From NCBI GenBank assembly GCA_913064775.1, contig CAJYAD010000016.1, positions 43,539-107,538 of the forward strand: a stretch of DNA of 64,000 nucleotides, written 5' to 3'. Shown in pieces: positions 52,396 through 61,163 of the stretch; within the stretch, counting starts at the first letter, position 1, and each line of letters starts with the position of its first letter. The DNA is from an uncultured Albidovulum sp. GTDB taxonomy: Bacteria > Pseudomonadota > Alphaproteobacteria > Rhodobacterales > Rhodobacteraceae. Made by a program: the position numbers and the translations under genes. A model generated the notes under the pieces. It did no database searches. It saw only the letters and a program-made list of their open reading frames with translations, and had not been told where the DNA came from.

Positions 52396-52469
52396 GCGGC
52401 CTGCCCCATGCTCCATCCTTGTCTGGCCCTGCCCGCGGTCATATGAAGTGACCAATCCGGGAGGAATCC

Positions 52470-53237
52470 ATGCCCTTCACCAAAGTCCAACCCGAGAAGC
52501 TGTCGCAATCGGTCGTCCGCCAGATCGAACTTCTGATTCTGCGCGGCATCCTGCGCCCCGGCGAACGCCTGCCGTCCGAGCGCGACCTGGCCGAGAAGCT
52601 GGGCGTCTCGCGCCCCAGCCTGCGCGAGGCGCTGGCCGATCTGCAAAGCCGCGGCCTGCTGATCAGCCGCGCCGGCGCCGGGGTCTATGTGGCCGAGGTG
52701 CTGGGATCGGCCTTCTCGCCGGCGCTGGTGCAGCTTTTCGCCTCGCATGACGAGGCGGTCTTCGACTACATCGCCTTCCGGCGCGACATGGAAGGGCTGG
52801 CGGCCGAGCGCGCGGCAAAGCTGGGATCCGACACCGACCTGCGGGTGATCGGCACGATCTTCGCCAAGATGGAAGCCGCCCATACCAAGCGCAATCCGAC
52901 GGATGAGGCCGAACTGGACGCCCAGTTCCACATGGCGATCATCGAGGCCAGCCACAACGTGGTGATGCTGCACATGATGCGTTCGATGTACGAATTGCTG
53001 CGCGAAGGCGTGTTCTACAACCGCCAGATCATGTTCCGCCAGCGCACCCACCGCGAGACGCTGCTGGATCAGCACCGGGCGATCAACATCGCCCTGCAGG
53101 CGCGCGATCCGGACGCCGCCCGAGAGGCCGTGGCCGCGCATCTCGACCATATCGAGGGCGCGCTGCGGGCCGAACGCCGCGCCGCCGCCAACGAAGCCGT
53201 CGCCCGCCAAAGGCTGGAACACGAGGCCGAGCGCTAG
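52470..53237 (+). CDS. GntR-family regulator, FCD (FadR) subfamily
   Basis: VVRQIELLILRGILRPGERLPSERDLAEKLGVSRPSLREALADLQSRGLL; FCD-like C-terminal domain. Confidence 0.94.
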   Translation: MPFTKVQPEKLSQSVVRQIELLILRGILRPGERLPSERDLAEKLGVSRPSLREALADLQSRGLLISRAGAGVYVAEVLGSAFSPALVQLFASHDEAVFDYIAFRRDMEGLAAERAAKLGSDTDLRVIGTIFAKMEAAHTKRNPTDEAELDAQFHMAIIEASHNVVMLHMMRSMYELLREGVFYNRQIMFRQRTHRETLLDQHRAINIALQARDPDAAREAVAAHLDHIEGALRAERRAAANEAVARQRLEHEAER

Positions 53238-53250
53238 GCCCCGCGCCCGC

Positions 53251-54126
53251 CTAGAACTGCGACCGGCGCAGCAGCAGGCGGGCGATGACGCTGACGATCA
53301 GCACGAACAGCGTGACCAGAAGCGCCGCGGCATAGGCCAGCGCATTGGCGGCGGCGAAGGGTTCGTTGATGAAGGTCCAGATCGCATAGGTCAGATAGCC
53401 GATCGGCGAATGCGTCAGCCGCCCGTCCCACATGTAGTTCGACCAGCCCGCAGTATAGAGCAGGGGCGCCGTCTCGCCAACCGAGATCGCCAGCGCTAGC
53501 AGAATCCCGGTCAGCACCGCCGGACCGGCCGCAGGCAGGATGATGCGCAAGATCACCCGCCATTCGGTCGCGCCCACCGCATAGGCGGCCTCGCGCAGCT
53601 CATCCGGCACCTGGCGCAGGGCCATCTCGGTCGTGCGGCAGATATAGGGCAGGCAGATCACCGCCAGCGCGATCGACCCGGCGGCGACCGAGAAATGCCA
53701 GCCCAGCCCCTCGACCAGGGTGACATAACCGACATAGCCCAGCACGATCGACGGCACGCCGACCAGCACGTCCGACAGAAAGCGGATGATCTGCGCCCAG
53801 CGCCGGTGGCGGAACTCGGCGCAATAGATCCCGGCGGCCAGACCCACCGGCACCGCCAGAATCAGCGTGCCCACCGCCAGCACCGCCGTGCCCTCGATCG
53901 CGTTCAGCAACCCGCCGCCGTTGCCTTGGGTCACGGTGGTGAACAGCGACAGCGACAGCGACGACAGGCCGCGCACCAGCACGAAGCCGAGGATCCAGAT
54001 GATCGACCCTGCCAGCAGCCCGAAGGCCGCCGCCGCGCCGCCCCAGCCCAGCCAGGAAAACGCCCGGCGCGACAGCCGCATGGGCCGCATTTGCCCGGGG
54101 GCCGTCTGCTGCAAGGCCCGCGTCAT
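53251..54126 (-). CDS. pstA: Phosphate ABC transporter permease PstA
   Basis: GLAAGIYCAEFRHRRWAQIIRFLSDVLVGVPSIVLGY; EAAYAVGATEWRVI. Confidence 0.93.
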   Translation of the reverse strand: MTRALQQTAPGQMRPMRLSRRAFSWLGWGGAAAAFGLLAGSIIWILGFVLVRGLSSLSLSLFTTVTQGNGGGLLNAIEGTAVLAVGTLILAVPVGLAAGIYCAEFRHRRWAQIIRFLSDVLVGVPSIVLGYVGYVTLVEGLGWHFSVAAGSIALAVICLPYICRTTEMALRQVPDELREAAYAVGATEWRVILRIILPAAGPAVLTGILLALAISVGETAPLLYTAGWSNYMWDGRLTHSPIGYLTYAIWTFINEPFAAANALAYAAALLVTLFVLIVSVIARLLLRRSQF

Positions 54127-55082
54127 GCCTGCGCCCCCTCTTGCCCGGTCCAGACCCGCATCATCAGCCGCGCCAGCGCGTTGACCGCGACCGACGAGAT
54201 CGTGAGGATCAGCGCGATCTCGGCCAACGAGCGCACGGCAAGGCCGGTCGGATCCTGCAGCGCGCTGTCCAGCTGCGAGACAATGAACGAGGCCATCGTC
54301 GAGATCGGCGCATAGATGTTGCGCGGCAGGTAGTTCAGCGCATTGCCGCTGACCATCAGCACGGCCATCGTCTCTCCCATCGCGCGGCCAAGCGCCAGGA
54401 TCGAGGCGCCGACCAGCACCTTGCGGGTGTTGGGCAGGATGATCCGCCAGGCGGTCTCGAAGCGGGTGGCGCCGATGCCCGCGCCGGCCTCGCGCAGCTG
54501 TTGCGGCTGGCTGACCATGGCGTCGCGCAGCGTCGAGGCGATCAGCGGCACGATCATCATCGCCAGCACCAGCCCGGCGCTGAACAGCCCGTAACCGCTG
54601 CCAACCGGCCCCGCGAAGATCGGGATCGACCCCAGCAGCCGCGCCATTAGCGGAAACAGATGGTGGCCGAGGAACGGGATCAGCACGACATAACCCCACA
54701 GCCCGAAGACGACGCTGGGGATCGCCGCCAGCATCTCGACGAACAGCGACAGCGCGTCGCGCAGCGCACCGTCAAGCGCCTCGGACAGGAAGATCGCGGC
54801 ACCCACCCCCAGCGGAATGGCGACGATCAGCGCGATCGCCGAAGACAGGAAGGTGCCGGCGATCAGGAACAGGATGCCGTATTGCGCGCCAGGCAGGACC
54901 GACACGCCATGAATGGTGACCGGATCGGAATAGAGATTGCCCAGGTTCCATTTGTCGCGCAGCGCAAAGCCCCAGCCGTTGAAGCGGATCGCGGGCCAGG
55001 CGTAGATCACCAGAAAGCCGACGATGCCGATCAGGCTGGCGGGAAGCGCGCCGGCGACCAGGGCTAGGCTGCGTCTGAACAT
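54123..55082 (-). CDS. pstC: Phosphate ABC transporter permease PstC
   Basis: GVGAAIFLSEALDGALRDALSLFVEMLAAIPSVVFGLWGYVVLIPFL; overlaps pstA. Confidence 0.94.
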   Translation of the reverse strand: MFRRSLALVAGALPASLIGIVGFLVIYAWPAIRFNGWGFALRDKWNLGNLYSDPVTIHGVSVLPGAQYGILFLIAGTFLSSAIALIVAIPLGVGAAIFLSEALDGALRDALSLFVEMLAAIPSVVFGLWGYVVLIPFLGHHLFPLMARLLGSIPIFAGPVGSGYGLFSAGLVLAMMIVPLIASTLRDAMVSQPQQLREAGAGIGATRFETAWRIILPNTRKVLVGASILALGRAMGETMAVLMVSGNALNYLPRNIYAPISTMASFIVSQLDSALQDPTGLAVRSLAEIALILTISSVAVNALARLMMRVWTGQEGAQA

Positions 55083-55202
55083 CTGTCTCCTCCGGCGGGG
55101 TTGGGGGGGATACGGGAAGATCGGCGCGGGCTTGCGGGCCCGCGCCGATCTCATGTCGGGCGACGGTGGGTCAGGCGATGGTGGATCGCCTCGATCAGCC
55201 CG

Positions 55203-56294
55203 TCAGCTGATCTTCTTCACCTGCGCGCGGCTCAGATGCGTGATCGCCTCGGGCAGCGGCACGAAGCCCACGGCCTTCATGAAATGCGGCGCGTTGCCGC
55301 CCGAGCCGTCGAGCGCCCAGTCGAAGAATTTCTTCAGCGCCTTGGCTTCTTGCATGGAGGGCTGATGCGCCTTCACGATCGCATATTCGTAGTTGATGAT
55401 CGGGTAGGAATTCTTGCCCGGGGCGAAGATCAGGCTGATGCGCTCGTCCTTGGGCGTCTTCGAGGCGGTCGCCTTGACGGCGGCCTGCACGGTCTTGGGA
55501 TCGGGCAGCACGAAATGGCCGCTGCGGTTGCCCAGCTTGGCCTCGCCCAGTTTCGCCGCATCGGTCGCGTTCTTGTAGCTGATGCCGATATAGGCGACCG
55601 AATAGGGCGTGTTCTTCACGGCGTTGACCATGCCGGGGTTGCCCTCGGCGCCGATGCCGCCCTGCACCGCGGGCCAGCTGACCGTGGTGCCATAGGCCAC
55701 CGAGTCCTTCCACGCCGGGGTGCTGAACGCCAGATACTGGGTGAAGATGAAGGTATCGCCGCTGCCGTCGGTGCGGTGCACCGGCACGATGGTGTGGTCG
55801 GGCAGCTTCACACCCGGGTTCAGCTTGGCGATCCGGGGATCGTTCCACTTGGCGATCTTGCCCTCGTAGATCCCCGCCAGCACCGGACCGCTCAGCTTGA
55901 TATGGTCGCGGTTCAGCCCCGGCAGGTTGTAGTTCACCATCTGCGACGAGATCGCCAGCGGGATGTTCAGCATTTCGGGATGCTGCTTCATCTGCGCATT
56001 GCTGAGATAGGCGTCCGAGGCCCCGATCTGCGCGATCCCCGAGATCGATTCAGAAATGCCGGTGCCCGAGCCGGTGCTCTGGGTGGTGATCTTCAGCTCG
56101 GGGTGGTGCTTGGTGTAGGTCGGCACCCAGAGATTGAAGAGCGGATAGAGCAGGCTGGAGCCTGTCTCGAGGATATCGGTCTGCTTGGCCTGCACCGGCC
56201 CGGCGATCAGCCCGCCCAGTGCCACGGCGGCCGCCAGCATGGTGCCCTTCGTCGCTGTGGCGATGATCCGGCTGTTTCCCTCAGTCGATGTCAC
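55203..56294 (-). CDS. pstS: Phosphate ABC transporter substrate-binding protein PstS
   Basis: SSLLYPLFNLWVPTYTKHHPELKITTQSTGSGTGIS; VPVHRTDGSGDTFIFTQYL. Confidence 0.95.
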   Translation of the reverse strand: MTSTEGNSRIIATATKGTMLAAAVALGGLIAGPVQAKQTDILETGSSLLYPLFNLWVPTYTKHHPELKITTQSTGSGTGISESISGIAQIGASDAYLSNAQMKQHPEMLNIPLAISSQMVNYNLPGLNRDHIKLSGPVLAGIYEGKIAKWNDPRIAKLNPGVKLPDHTIVPVHRTDGSGDTFIFTQYLAFSTPAWKDSVAYGTTVSWPAVQGGIGAEGNPGMVNAVKNTPYSVAYIGISYKNATDAAKLGEAKLGNRSGHFVLPDPKTVQAAVKATASKTPKDERISLIFAPGKNSYPIINYEYAIVKAHQPSMQEAKALKKFFDWALDGSGGNAPHFMKAVGFVPLPEAITHLSRAQVKKIS

Positions 56295-56403
56295 GTCGTC
56301 CTCCTTGGCATAGCGCCCGCATCAATATTGACGGTTGGCCCGCACGGCAGCGGGGCACGAACGCACCCCCGGTCGCGGACTGCGCACAGCTAAGGAGCGG
56401 CAT

Positions 56404-56421
56404 GTGACAGCGGGGTAACAA
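56404..56421 (-). promoter_or_regulatory. Candidate Pho box upstream of pstS (TTGTTAC-CCCG-CTGTCAC on the minus strand)
   Basis: Two 7-bp direct repeats with 11-bp period resembling CTGTCAT-N4-CTGTCAC, about 110 bp upstream of the pstS ATG. Confidence 0.6.
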
Positions 56422-56530
56422 GCGCCATCACGTCGTTTGCACAAGACGCAGAGCAGCCCGTGATCGGGCGCGCGAAAACGGCGACCGGGCGTTAAGACTG
56501 GCTTAAGCTTGGCAGGCGAAAGGCTGGGTC

Positions 56531-58495
56531 ATGATGCATCACCCCCTCCTCCGTCTTGCGCGACTTGTGCTGCTTTGGCTGTTTCTGGCCGCGCCGCTTG
56601 CCGCCCAATCCCCGATCAGTTTCCTCAGCGGCAGCGGCAACGGTGCCCGGCCGCTGCTGCCCGATCAGGCTTTCGCCGTTACCACGGACCGTGAACCCGA
56701 CGGCAGCCTGAAGGTCCACCTCGGCGTCGCCAAGGGTTATCACCTCTACCGCGACCGGCTGACGGCGACGACAGCCTCTGGCAAGCCGCTGAAAGTGGAC
56801 AGCCCGCCCGGGGTGATCGACGATGATCCCAATTTCGGCCGCGTCGAGATCTGGCTCAAGCCGGTCACCGCCACGGTGCTGTCACAAGGCGGCGCGGTGA
56901 ACCTGACCTGGCAGGGCTGCGAGGAAGCCGGCGTCTGCTACCCGCCCCAGACCCGCACGATCCCGGCGATGGCTGGCTTCGCTCAGGACACCCGCCCAGC
57001 TACGGGCCCAGGCCCGGCAGCGGCCCCCGCGGCAGGCCTGGCAGCGGGCCAGGGGGCGGATCAGCCGGCGGGCGCGGCCACGACGCCAGCCACCAAAACC
57101 GCGACGCTCGCCAGTGCCCCGGCGGCGACACCCGCCGCCGCTGAGGCGCAGCCGCTGACGCTAAGCACTCAGGACGGTCTGGTGACCGGTCTTCTGGCAC
57201 GAGGCGGGGCGGCGCTGGTGATCCTGGCATTCTTCGGCTTCGGCATCCTGCTGGCCTTCACGCCCTGCGTGTTGCCGATGGTTCCGGTGATGATGGGCAT
57301 GCTTGCGGCGCGGGGCACGAAGCTGACCCCGGGGCGCGGCGCGGCGCTGACCGGCACCTATGTGCTGGCCGTGGCGCTGGCCTTCGCCGCGCTGGGGCTG
57401 GTTGCGGCCTGGTCGGGGCGCAACCTGCAGGTCGCCTTGCAGGCACCTGCGGTGATCTGGGCGGTCGCGGCGCTGTTCGTGGTGCTGGCGCTGGGCACCT
57501 TCGGCCTGTTTGAATTGCGCATGCCCGATGCGATCACCCGGCGCCTGTCGGGCCCGGCACGCGGACGCGGCACCCTGCCGGGCGCCTTCGGGCTGGGCCT
57601 GACCTCGGCGCTGGTGATCGGGCCCTGCGTGACCGCGCCGCTGGCCGGGGCGCTGCTTTACATCGCCCAGACCGGCAATGCGGCGCTGGGGGCGGCGGCG
57701 CTGTTCGCGCTGGGACTGGGTCAGGGCGTGCCGCTGATGGCGGTCGGAGTGTTCGGATCGGCAGTGCTGCCGCGGCTGGGGCCGTGGATGGAACGGGTGC
57801 GCGAGATCTTCGGCTTCGTCTTCCTCGGCATGGCGATCTGGATCACCGGCCGGGTGCTGCCCGGCCCTGCCGTGCTGGCACTCTGGTCGGTTCTGTTGAT
57901 CGTCGCCGGGGTGTTTCTGGGCGCGCTGGACCGGCTGCCGCCGCGCGCCGGCCCCGCCCGCAGGCTCAGCACCGCCGCCGGCCTTGTGGCGCTGCTGCTG
58001 GGTGCGTTACAGGGGATCGGCGCGGCCTCGGGCGCCGCGGATGGCTGGCAGCCCCTGGCGCGGCTGGTGGGTAGCGGGCCCGTGGCTGGCGCCACCCTTG
58101 CCGCCGGGGTCGAGACGGCAAGCGCCGACGCGACCACCCGCGTGGCAGAGCCGAGCGTCTCTTCGCCCGCCGAGCTGAGCCAGGCCCTGGCGCGGGTGAA
58201 GGGTCCCGCGCTGGTCTATGTGACCGCCGATTGGTGCACCTCCTGCGAGGATATCGAGCGCAAGGTTCTGCCCCAGCCCGCCGTGCAGGCGGCGCTGAAG
58301 CGGGTGACCACGATCAAGGTGGATGTGACCCGCTTCGGCCCCGGTGACCAAGCCCTGCTGGATCAACTGGGCGCGGTCGGGCCGCCGACTTTCGTGTTCC
58401 TCGACGCCACCCACAAGGAGGTGCCCGGCACCCGTCTGGTGGGAGAATTCGGCGCCGCGCAGCTGATCGCGTCGCTGAACAAGGCGGCGCCATGA
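56531..58495 (+). CDS. Thiol:disulfide interchange protein DsbD family
   Basis: N-terminal DsbD domain (CEEAGVCYPPQTR), DsbD TM core (FTPCVLPMVPVMMG), C-terminal thioredoxin (VTADWCTSCEDIERKVL). Confidence 0.95.
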   Translation: MMHHPLLRLARLVLLWLFLAAPLAAQSPISFLSGSGNGARPLLPDQAFAVTTDREPDGSLKVHLGVAKGYHLYRDRLTATTASGKPLKVDSPPGVIDDDPNFGRVEIWLKPVTATVLSQGGAVNLTWQGCEEAGVCYPPQTRTIPAMAGFAQDTRPATGPGPAAAPAAGLAAGQGADQPAGAATTPATKTATLASAPAATPAAAEAQPLTLSTQDGLVTGLLARGGAALVILAFFGFGILLAFTPCVLPMVPVMMGMLAARGTKLTPGRGAALTGTYVLAVALAFAALGLVAAWSGRNLQVALQAPAVIWAVAALFVVLALGTFGLFELRMPDAITRRLSGPARGRGTLPGAFGLGLTSALVIGPCVTAPLAGALLYIAQTGNAALGAAALFALGLGQGVPLMAVGVFGSAVLPRLGPWMERVREIFGFVFLGMAIWITGRVLPGPAVLALWSVLLIVAGVFLGALDRLPPRAGPARRLSTAAGLVALLLGALQGIGAASGAADGWQPLARLVGSGPVAGATLAAGVETASADATTRVAEPSVSSPAELSQALARVKGPALVYVTADWCTSCEDIERKVLPQPAVQAALKRVTTIKVDVTRFGPGDQALLDQLGAVGPPTFVFLDATHKEVPGTRLVGEFGAAQLIASLNKAAP

Positions 58496-59334
58496 CCGGG
58501 ATCTCGCTGGGGCCCTTCGTGCTGGCGGGCGGGCGGCTGGCGGCGCTGATCGCGCTGGCCGCCTTCCTGCTGCTGATCGAAGGCGTCGGCTGGTGGCGCA
58601 GGCGCCGGGGCGCAGCAGCCGGCGACGGCCTTGGCCGCTGGCCGACGCTGGTGGTGCTGGGATGGATCCTCGGCGCCCGGGCGGGCTATGTCGCGGCGAA
58701 CTGGCCCGCCTTCGCCGCCGCGCCTGCCGATATCGTCAAGCTTTGGCAGGGCGGGTTTTCGGCGCAGGCCGGGCTGACGACCGCCATCCTGATCATCGCC
58801 ATCTCTGGATTTTTCCGGGCGCGCACGGTGATGCCGCTGGCCGTGGCCGCCATCGTCGCGGGGCTGGCGTCGAGCGTCACCATGCTGGCGCTGAGCCCGA
58901 CACGCCCGGCCACCGCCACCACCCTTGCCCCCGGCCTCTTCGCCGCGCTCGACGGTCAGAGCGCACCACTGGCCGATCCGCCGGGACGACCGGTGATCGT
59001 GAACCTCTGGGCCAGTTGGTGCGGCCCCTGCCGGCGCGAGATGCCGATGCTGCAACAGATCGCCGCGCAAACCCCGACCGTCGAATTCCGCTTCGTCAAT
59101 CAGGGCGAAAGCCCCGCCACGATCCTGCGGTTCCTGACCCAGGAACACCTGACCGGCGCGGATGTCCGTCTGGACCCCCGGCGCAGCCTGATGACCCGCT
59201 ACCTTAGCCTCGGCCTGCCCGCGACGCTGTTCTTCCGCCCCGACGGCACCCTCGCCCGCGGCGTGATCGGAGAGATTTCGCGCCCCGAGATCCTGCGCCA
59301 GATCCGGATCCTGGAAACCGGAGCCAAGGAATGA
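58492..59334 (+). CDS. TlpA-family thioredoxin fused to an N-terminal Lgt-like membrane domain
   Basis: C-terminal NLWASWCGPCRREMPML; N-terminal LGARAGYVAANWPAFAAAPADIVKLWQGGFSAQAGL resembles part of prolipoprotein diacylglyceryl transferase. Confidence 0.85.
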   Translation: MTGISLGPFVLAGGRLAALIALAAFLLLIEGVGWWRRRRGAAAGDGLGRWPTLVVLGWILGARAGYVAANWPAFAAAPADIVKLWQGGFSAQAGLTTAILIIAISGFFRARTVMPLAVAAIVAGLASSVTMLALSPTRPATATTLAPGLFAALDGQSAPLADPPGRPVIVNLWASWCGPCRREMPMLQQIAAQTPTVEFRFVNQGESPATILRFLTQEHLTGADVRLDPRRSLMTRYLSLGLPATLFFRPDGTLARGVIGEISRPEILRQIRILETGAKE

Positions 59335-59402
59335 TCCACAAGGCTGGCCGCATCAGTCCCGCCCCTCCCCGTCCCCGCAACCCCCAGGATGACCCCAAGA
59401 AG

Positions 59403-60023
59403 ATGGAACCGAAAATGATCAACCGCCGCAACTTTCTGACCACCACCGGCCTGGGCGCCGGCGCCTTTTTGATGCTTCCCACCCGCAGCCGGGCCGAGAC
59501 GCTGACCCCCGAAGCCGTGTTCCACGACCCCGACCAGCCGGTACTGGGCAACCCCGACGGCGACATCACCATCGCCGAGTTCTTCGATTACCAATGTCCC
59601 TTCTGCAAGAAGGACCACCCGATCGTCGAAAGCTTCATCAAGCGTGACGGCAAGATCCGGCTGGTGATGAAGGACTGGCCGATCTTCGGGCCGCCCTCGG
59701 TCCGGGCAAGCCAGCTGGTGCTGGGGGCCTCGACCTTCGGCCAGTACCGCACCGGGTTCGAGGCGCTGATGGCCACCCGCGGGCGCCTGACGGATAGCGA
59801 GATCGACACGCTGCTGACCAAGGCCGGCATCGACGTCGCCCGGGCCGAGGCGGCCTACAAGAAGGAAAAGCCCCGCTGGGACGGTCTGCTGGCCCGCAAC
59901 GCCAGCCAGGCCAGCGCCCTTGGTCTGCAGGGCACGCCCGGCTTTGTCATCGGCAATGTGATCTATTCCGGCCTGATGGACGACGCGGCGCTGACCAAGG
60001 CCGTGGCCCGCGCCCGGGCCTGA
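59403..60023 (+). CDS. DsbA-family thiol oxidoreductase (Tat-like signal)
   Basis: RRNFLTTTGLGAGAF leader; FDYQCPFCKKDHPIVESFIKRDGKIRLVMKDWPIFG. Confidence 0.9.
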   Translation: MEPKMINRRNFLTTTGLGAGAFLMLPTRSRAETLTPEAVFHDPDQPVLGNPDGDITIAEFFDYQCPFCKKDHPIVESFIKRDGKIRLVMKDWPIFGPPSVRASQLVLGASTFGQYRTGFEALMATRGRLTDSEIDTLLTKAGIDVARAEAAYKKEKPRWDGLLARNASQASALGLQGTPGFVIGNVIYSGLMDDAALTKAVARARA

Positions 60024-60106
60024 GGCCGGCCCTCGGGTCGCCCCCCCTCCCGGGCCGCCGCGCCCCTTGGCCCGCGTCGCCCCGAAGGTGACAGCGACCG
60101 CCACCC

Positions 60107-60114
60107 GGTATACC
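60107..60114. promoter_or_regulatory. GGTATACC palindrome upstream of the dehydrogenase gene (candidate GntR/FCD operator)
   Basis: Perfect 8-bp palindrome 35 bp upstream of the ATG; matched by a second copy at 61113. Confidence 0.4.
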
Positions 60115-60148
60115 ACTTCCCCGAATATGCTCGTGGGAGGAGGCGCCA

Positions 60149-61051
60149 ATGGCTGCGCAGAAGATCGGGGTGATCGGGCTTGGCTCGATGGGGCTGGGGA
60201 TCGCGCAATCCCTGCTGCGCGCGGGGCACCGGGTCTGGGGGCATGACCTGAACCCGGCGCAGGTGGCGCGGCTGCGGGCCGAGGGCGCCGCTGCCGAAAC
60301 CCCGCTTCAGGCGGCGGCGCGGCTGGATGTGCTGGTCAGCGTGGTGCTGAACGCGGCCCAGACCGAGGCGATTCTGTTCGGCCCCGAGGGCCACGCGCCG
60401 CGGCTGCGCAAAGGCGCGGTGGTGCTGTCCTGCGCGACAGTTTCGCCCGATTTCGCCCGCGACATGGCGCGCCGCTGCGCCGATCTGGGGCTGCATTATC
60501 TGGATGCGCCGATCTCGGGCGGGGCGGTGAAGGCGGCGGCGGGCCAGCTGACGATCATGGCCTCGGGGCCGGCGCAGGCCTTCGATGCCGCGCGCCCGGC
60601 GCTCGACGCGATCTCGGCTGCGGTGTTCACGCTGGGCGACGCGGCGGGCGCGGGATCGGCCATGAAGGCGGTGAACCAGATGCTGGCCGGCATCCACATC
60701 GCCGCCATGGCCGAGGCGCTGACCTTCGGCCTGACCCAGGGCGTCACGCCCGAAACCTTCCTTGAAGTGATCTCGAAAAGCGCGGGCACCAGCTGGATGC
60801 TGGAGAACCGCGCGCCGCATGTGATCGAGGGCGATTACAGCCCCCGCAGCAGCGTCGACATCTGGCCCAAGGATCTGGGCATCGTGCTGGAAATCGCCCG
60901 GGCCGCCGGCTTCACCGCGCCGATCACCGAGGCCGCGCTGGCCCGTTTCAGCGAGGCCGCCGCCCAGGGCCTGGGTGCCGAGGACGATTCCGCAGTGGCC
61001 AAAGTCTATGCCCGCGCCGCCGGGCTGACCCTGCCGGGAAAGGGCGCATAA
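60149..61051 (+). CDS. NAD(P)-dependent 3-hydroxyisobutyrate dehydrogenase-like oxidoreductase
   Basis: IGVIGLGSMGLGIAQSLLRAGHRVWGHDLN; LDAPISGGAVKAAAGQLTIMASG; MKAVNQML. Confidence 0.93.
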   Translation: MAAQKIGVIGLGSMGLGIAQSLLRAGHRVWGHDLNPAQVARLRAEGAAAETPLQAAARLDVLVSVVLNAAQTEAILFGPEGHAPRLRKGAVVLSCATVSPDFARDMARRCADLGLHYLDAPISGGAVKAAAGQLTIMASGPAQAFDAARPALDAISAAVFTLGDAAGAGSAMKAVNQMLAGIHIAAMAEALTFGLTQGVTPETFLEVISKSAGTSWMLENRAPHVIEGDYSPRSSVDIWPKDLGIVLEIARAAGFTAPITEAALARFSEAAAQGLGAEDDSAVAKVYARAAGLTLPGKGA

Positions 61052-61111
61052 GCCCACCCCGCGCCGCCGCGCCGCGACCGGTTGACAGCGCGTGGCCAAG
61101 CTCTCATCACT

Positions 61112-61121
61112 TGGTATACCA
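61112..61121. promoter_or_regulatory. TGGTATACCA palindrome upstream of the HpcH/HpaI aldolase gene (candidate GntR/FCD operator)
   Basis: Perfect 10-bp palindrome, about 43 bp upstream of the proposed start. Confidence 0.45.
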
Positions 61122-61163
61122 TTGTCACGACGGGCGCACCGCCCAGACCCAAGGAGCCGCTTC

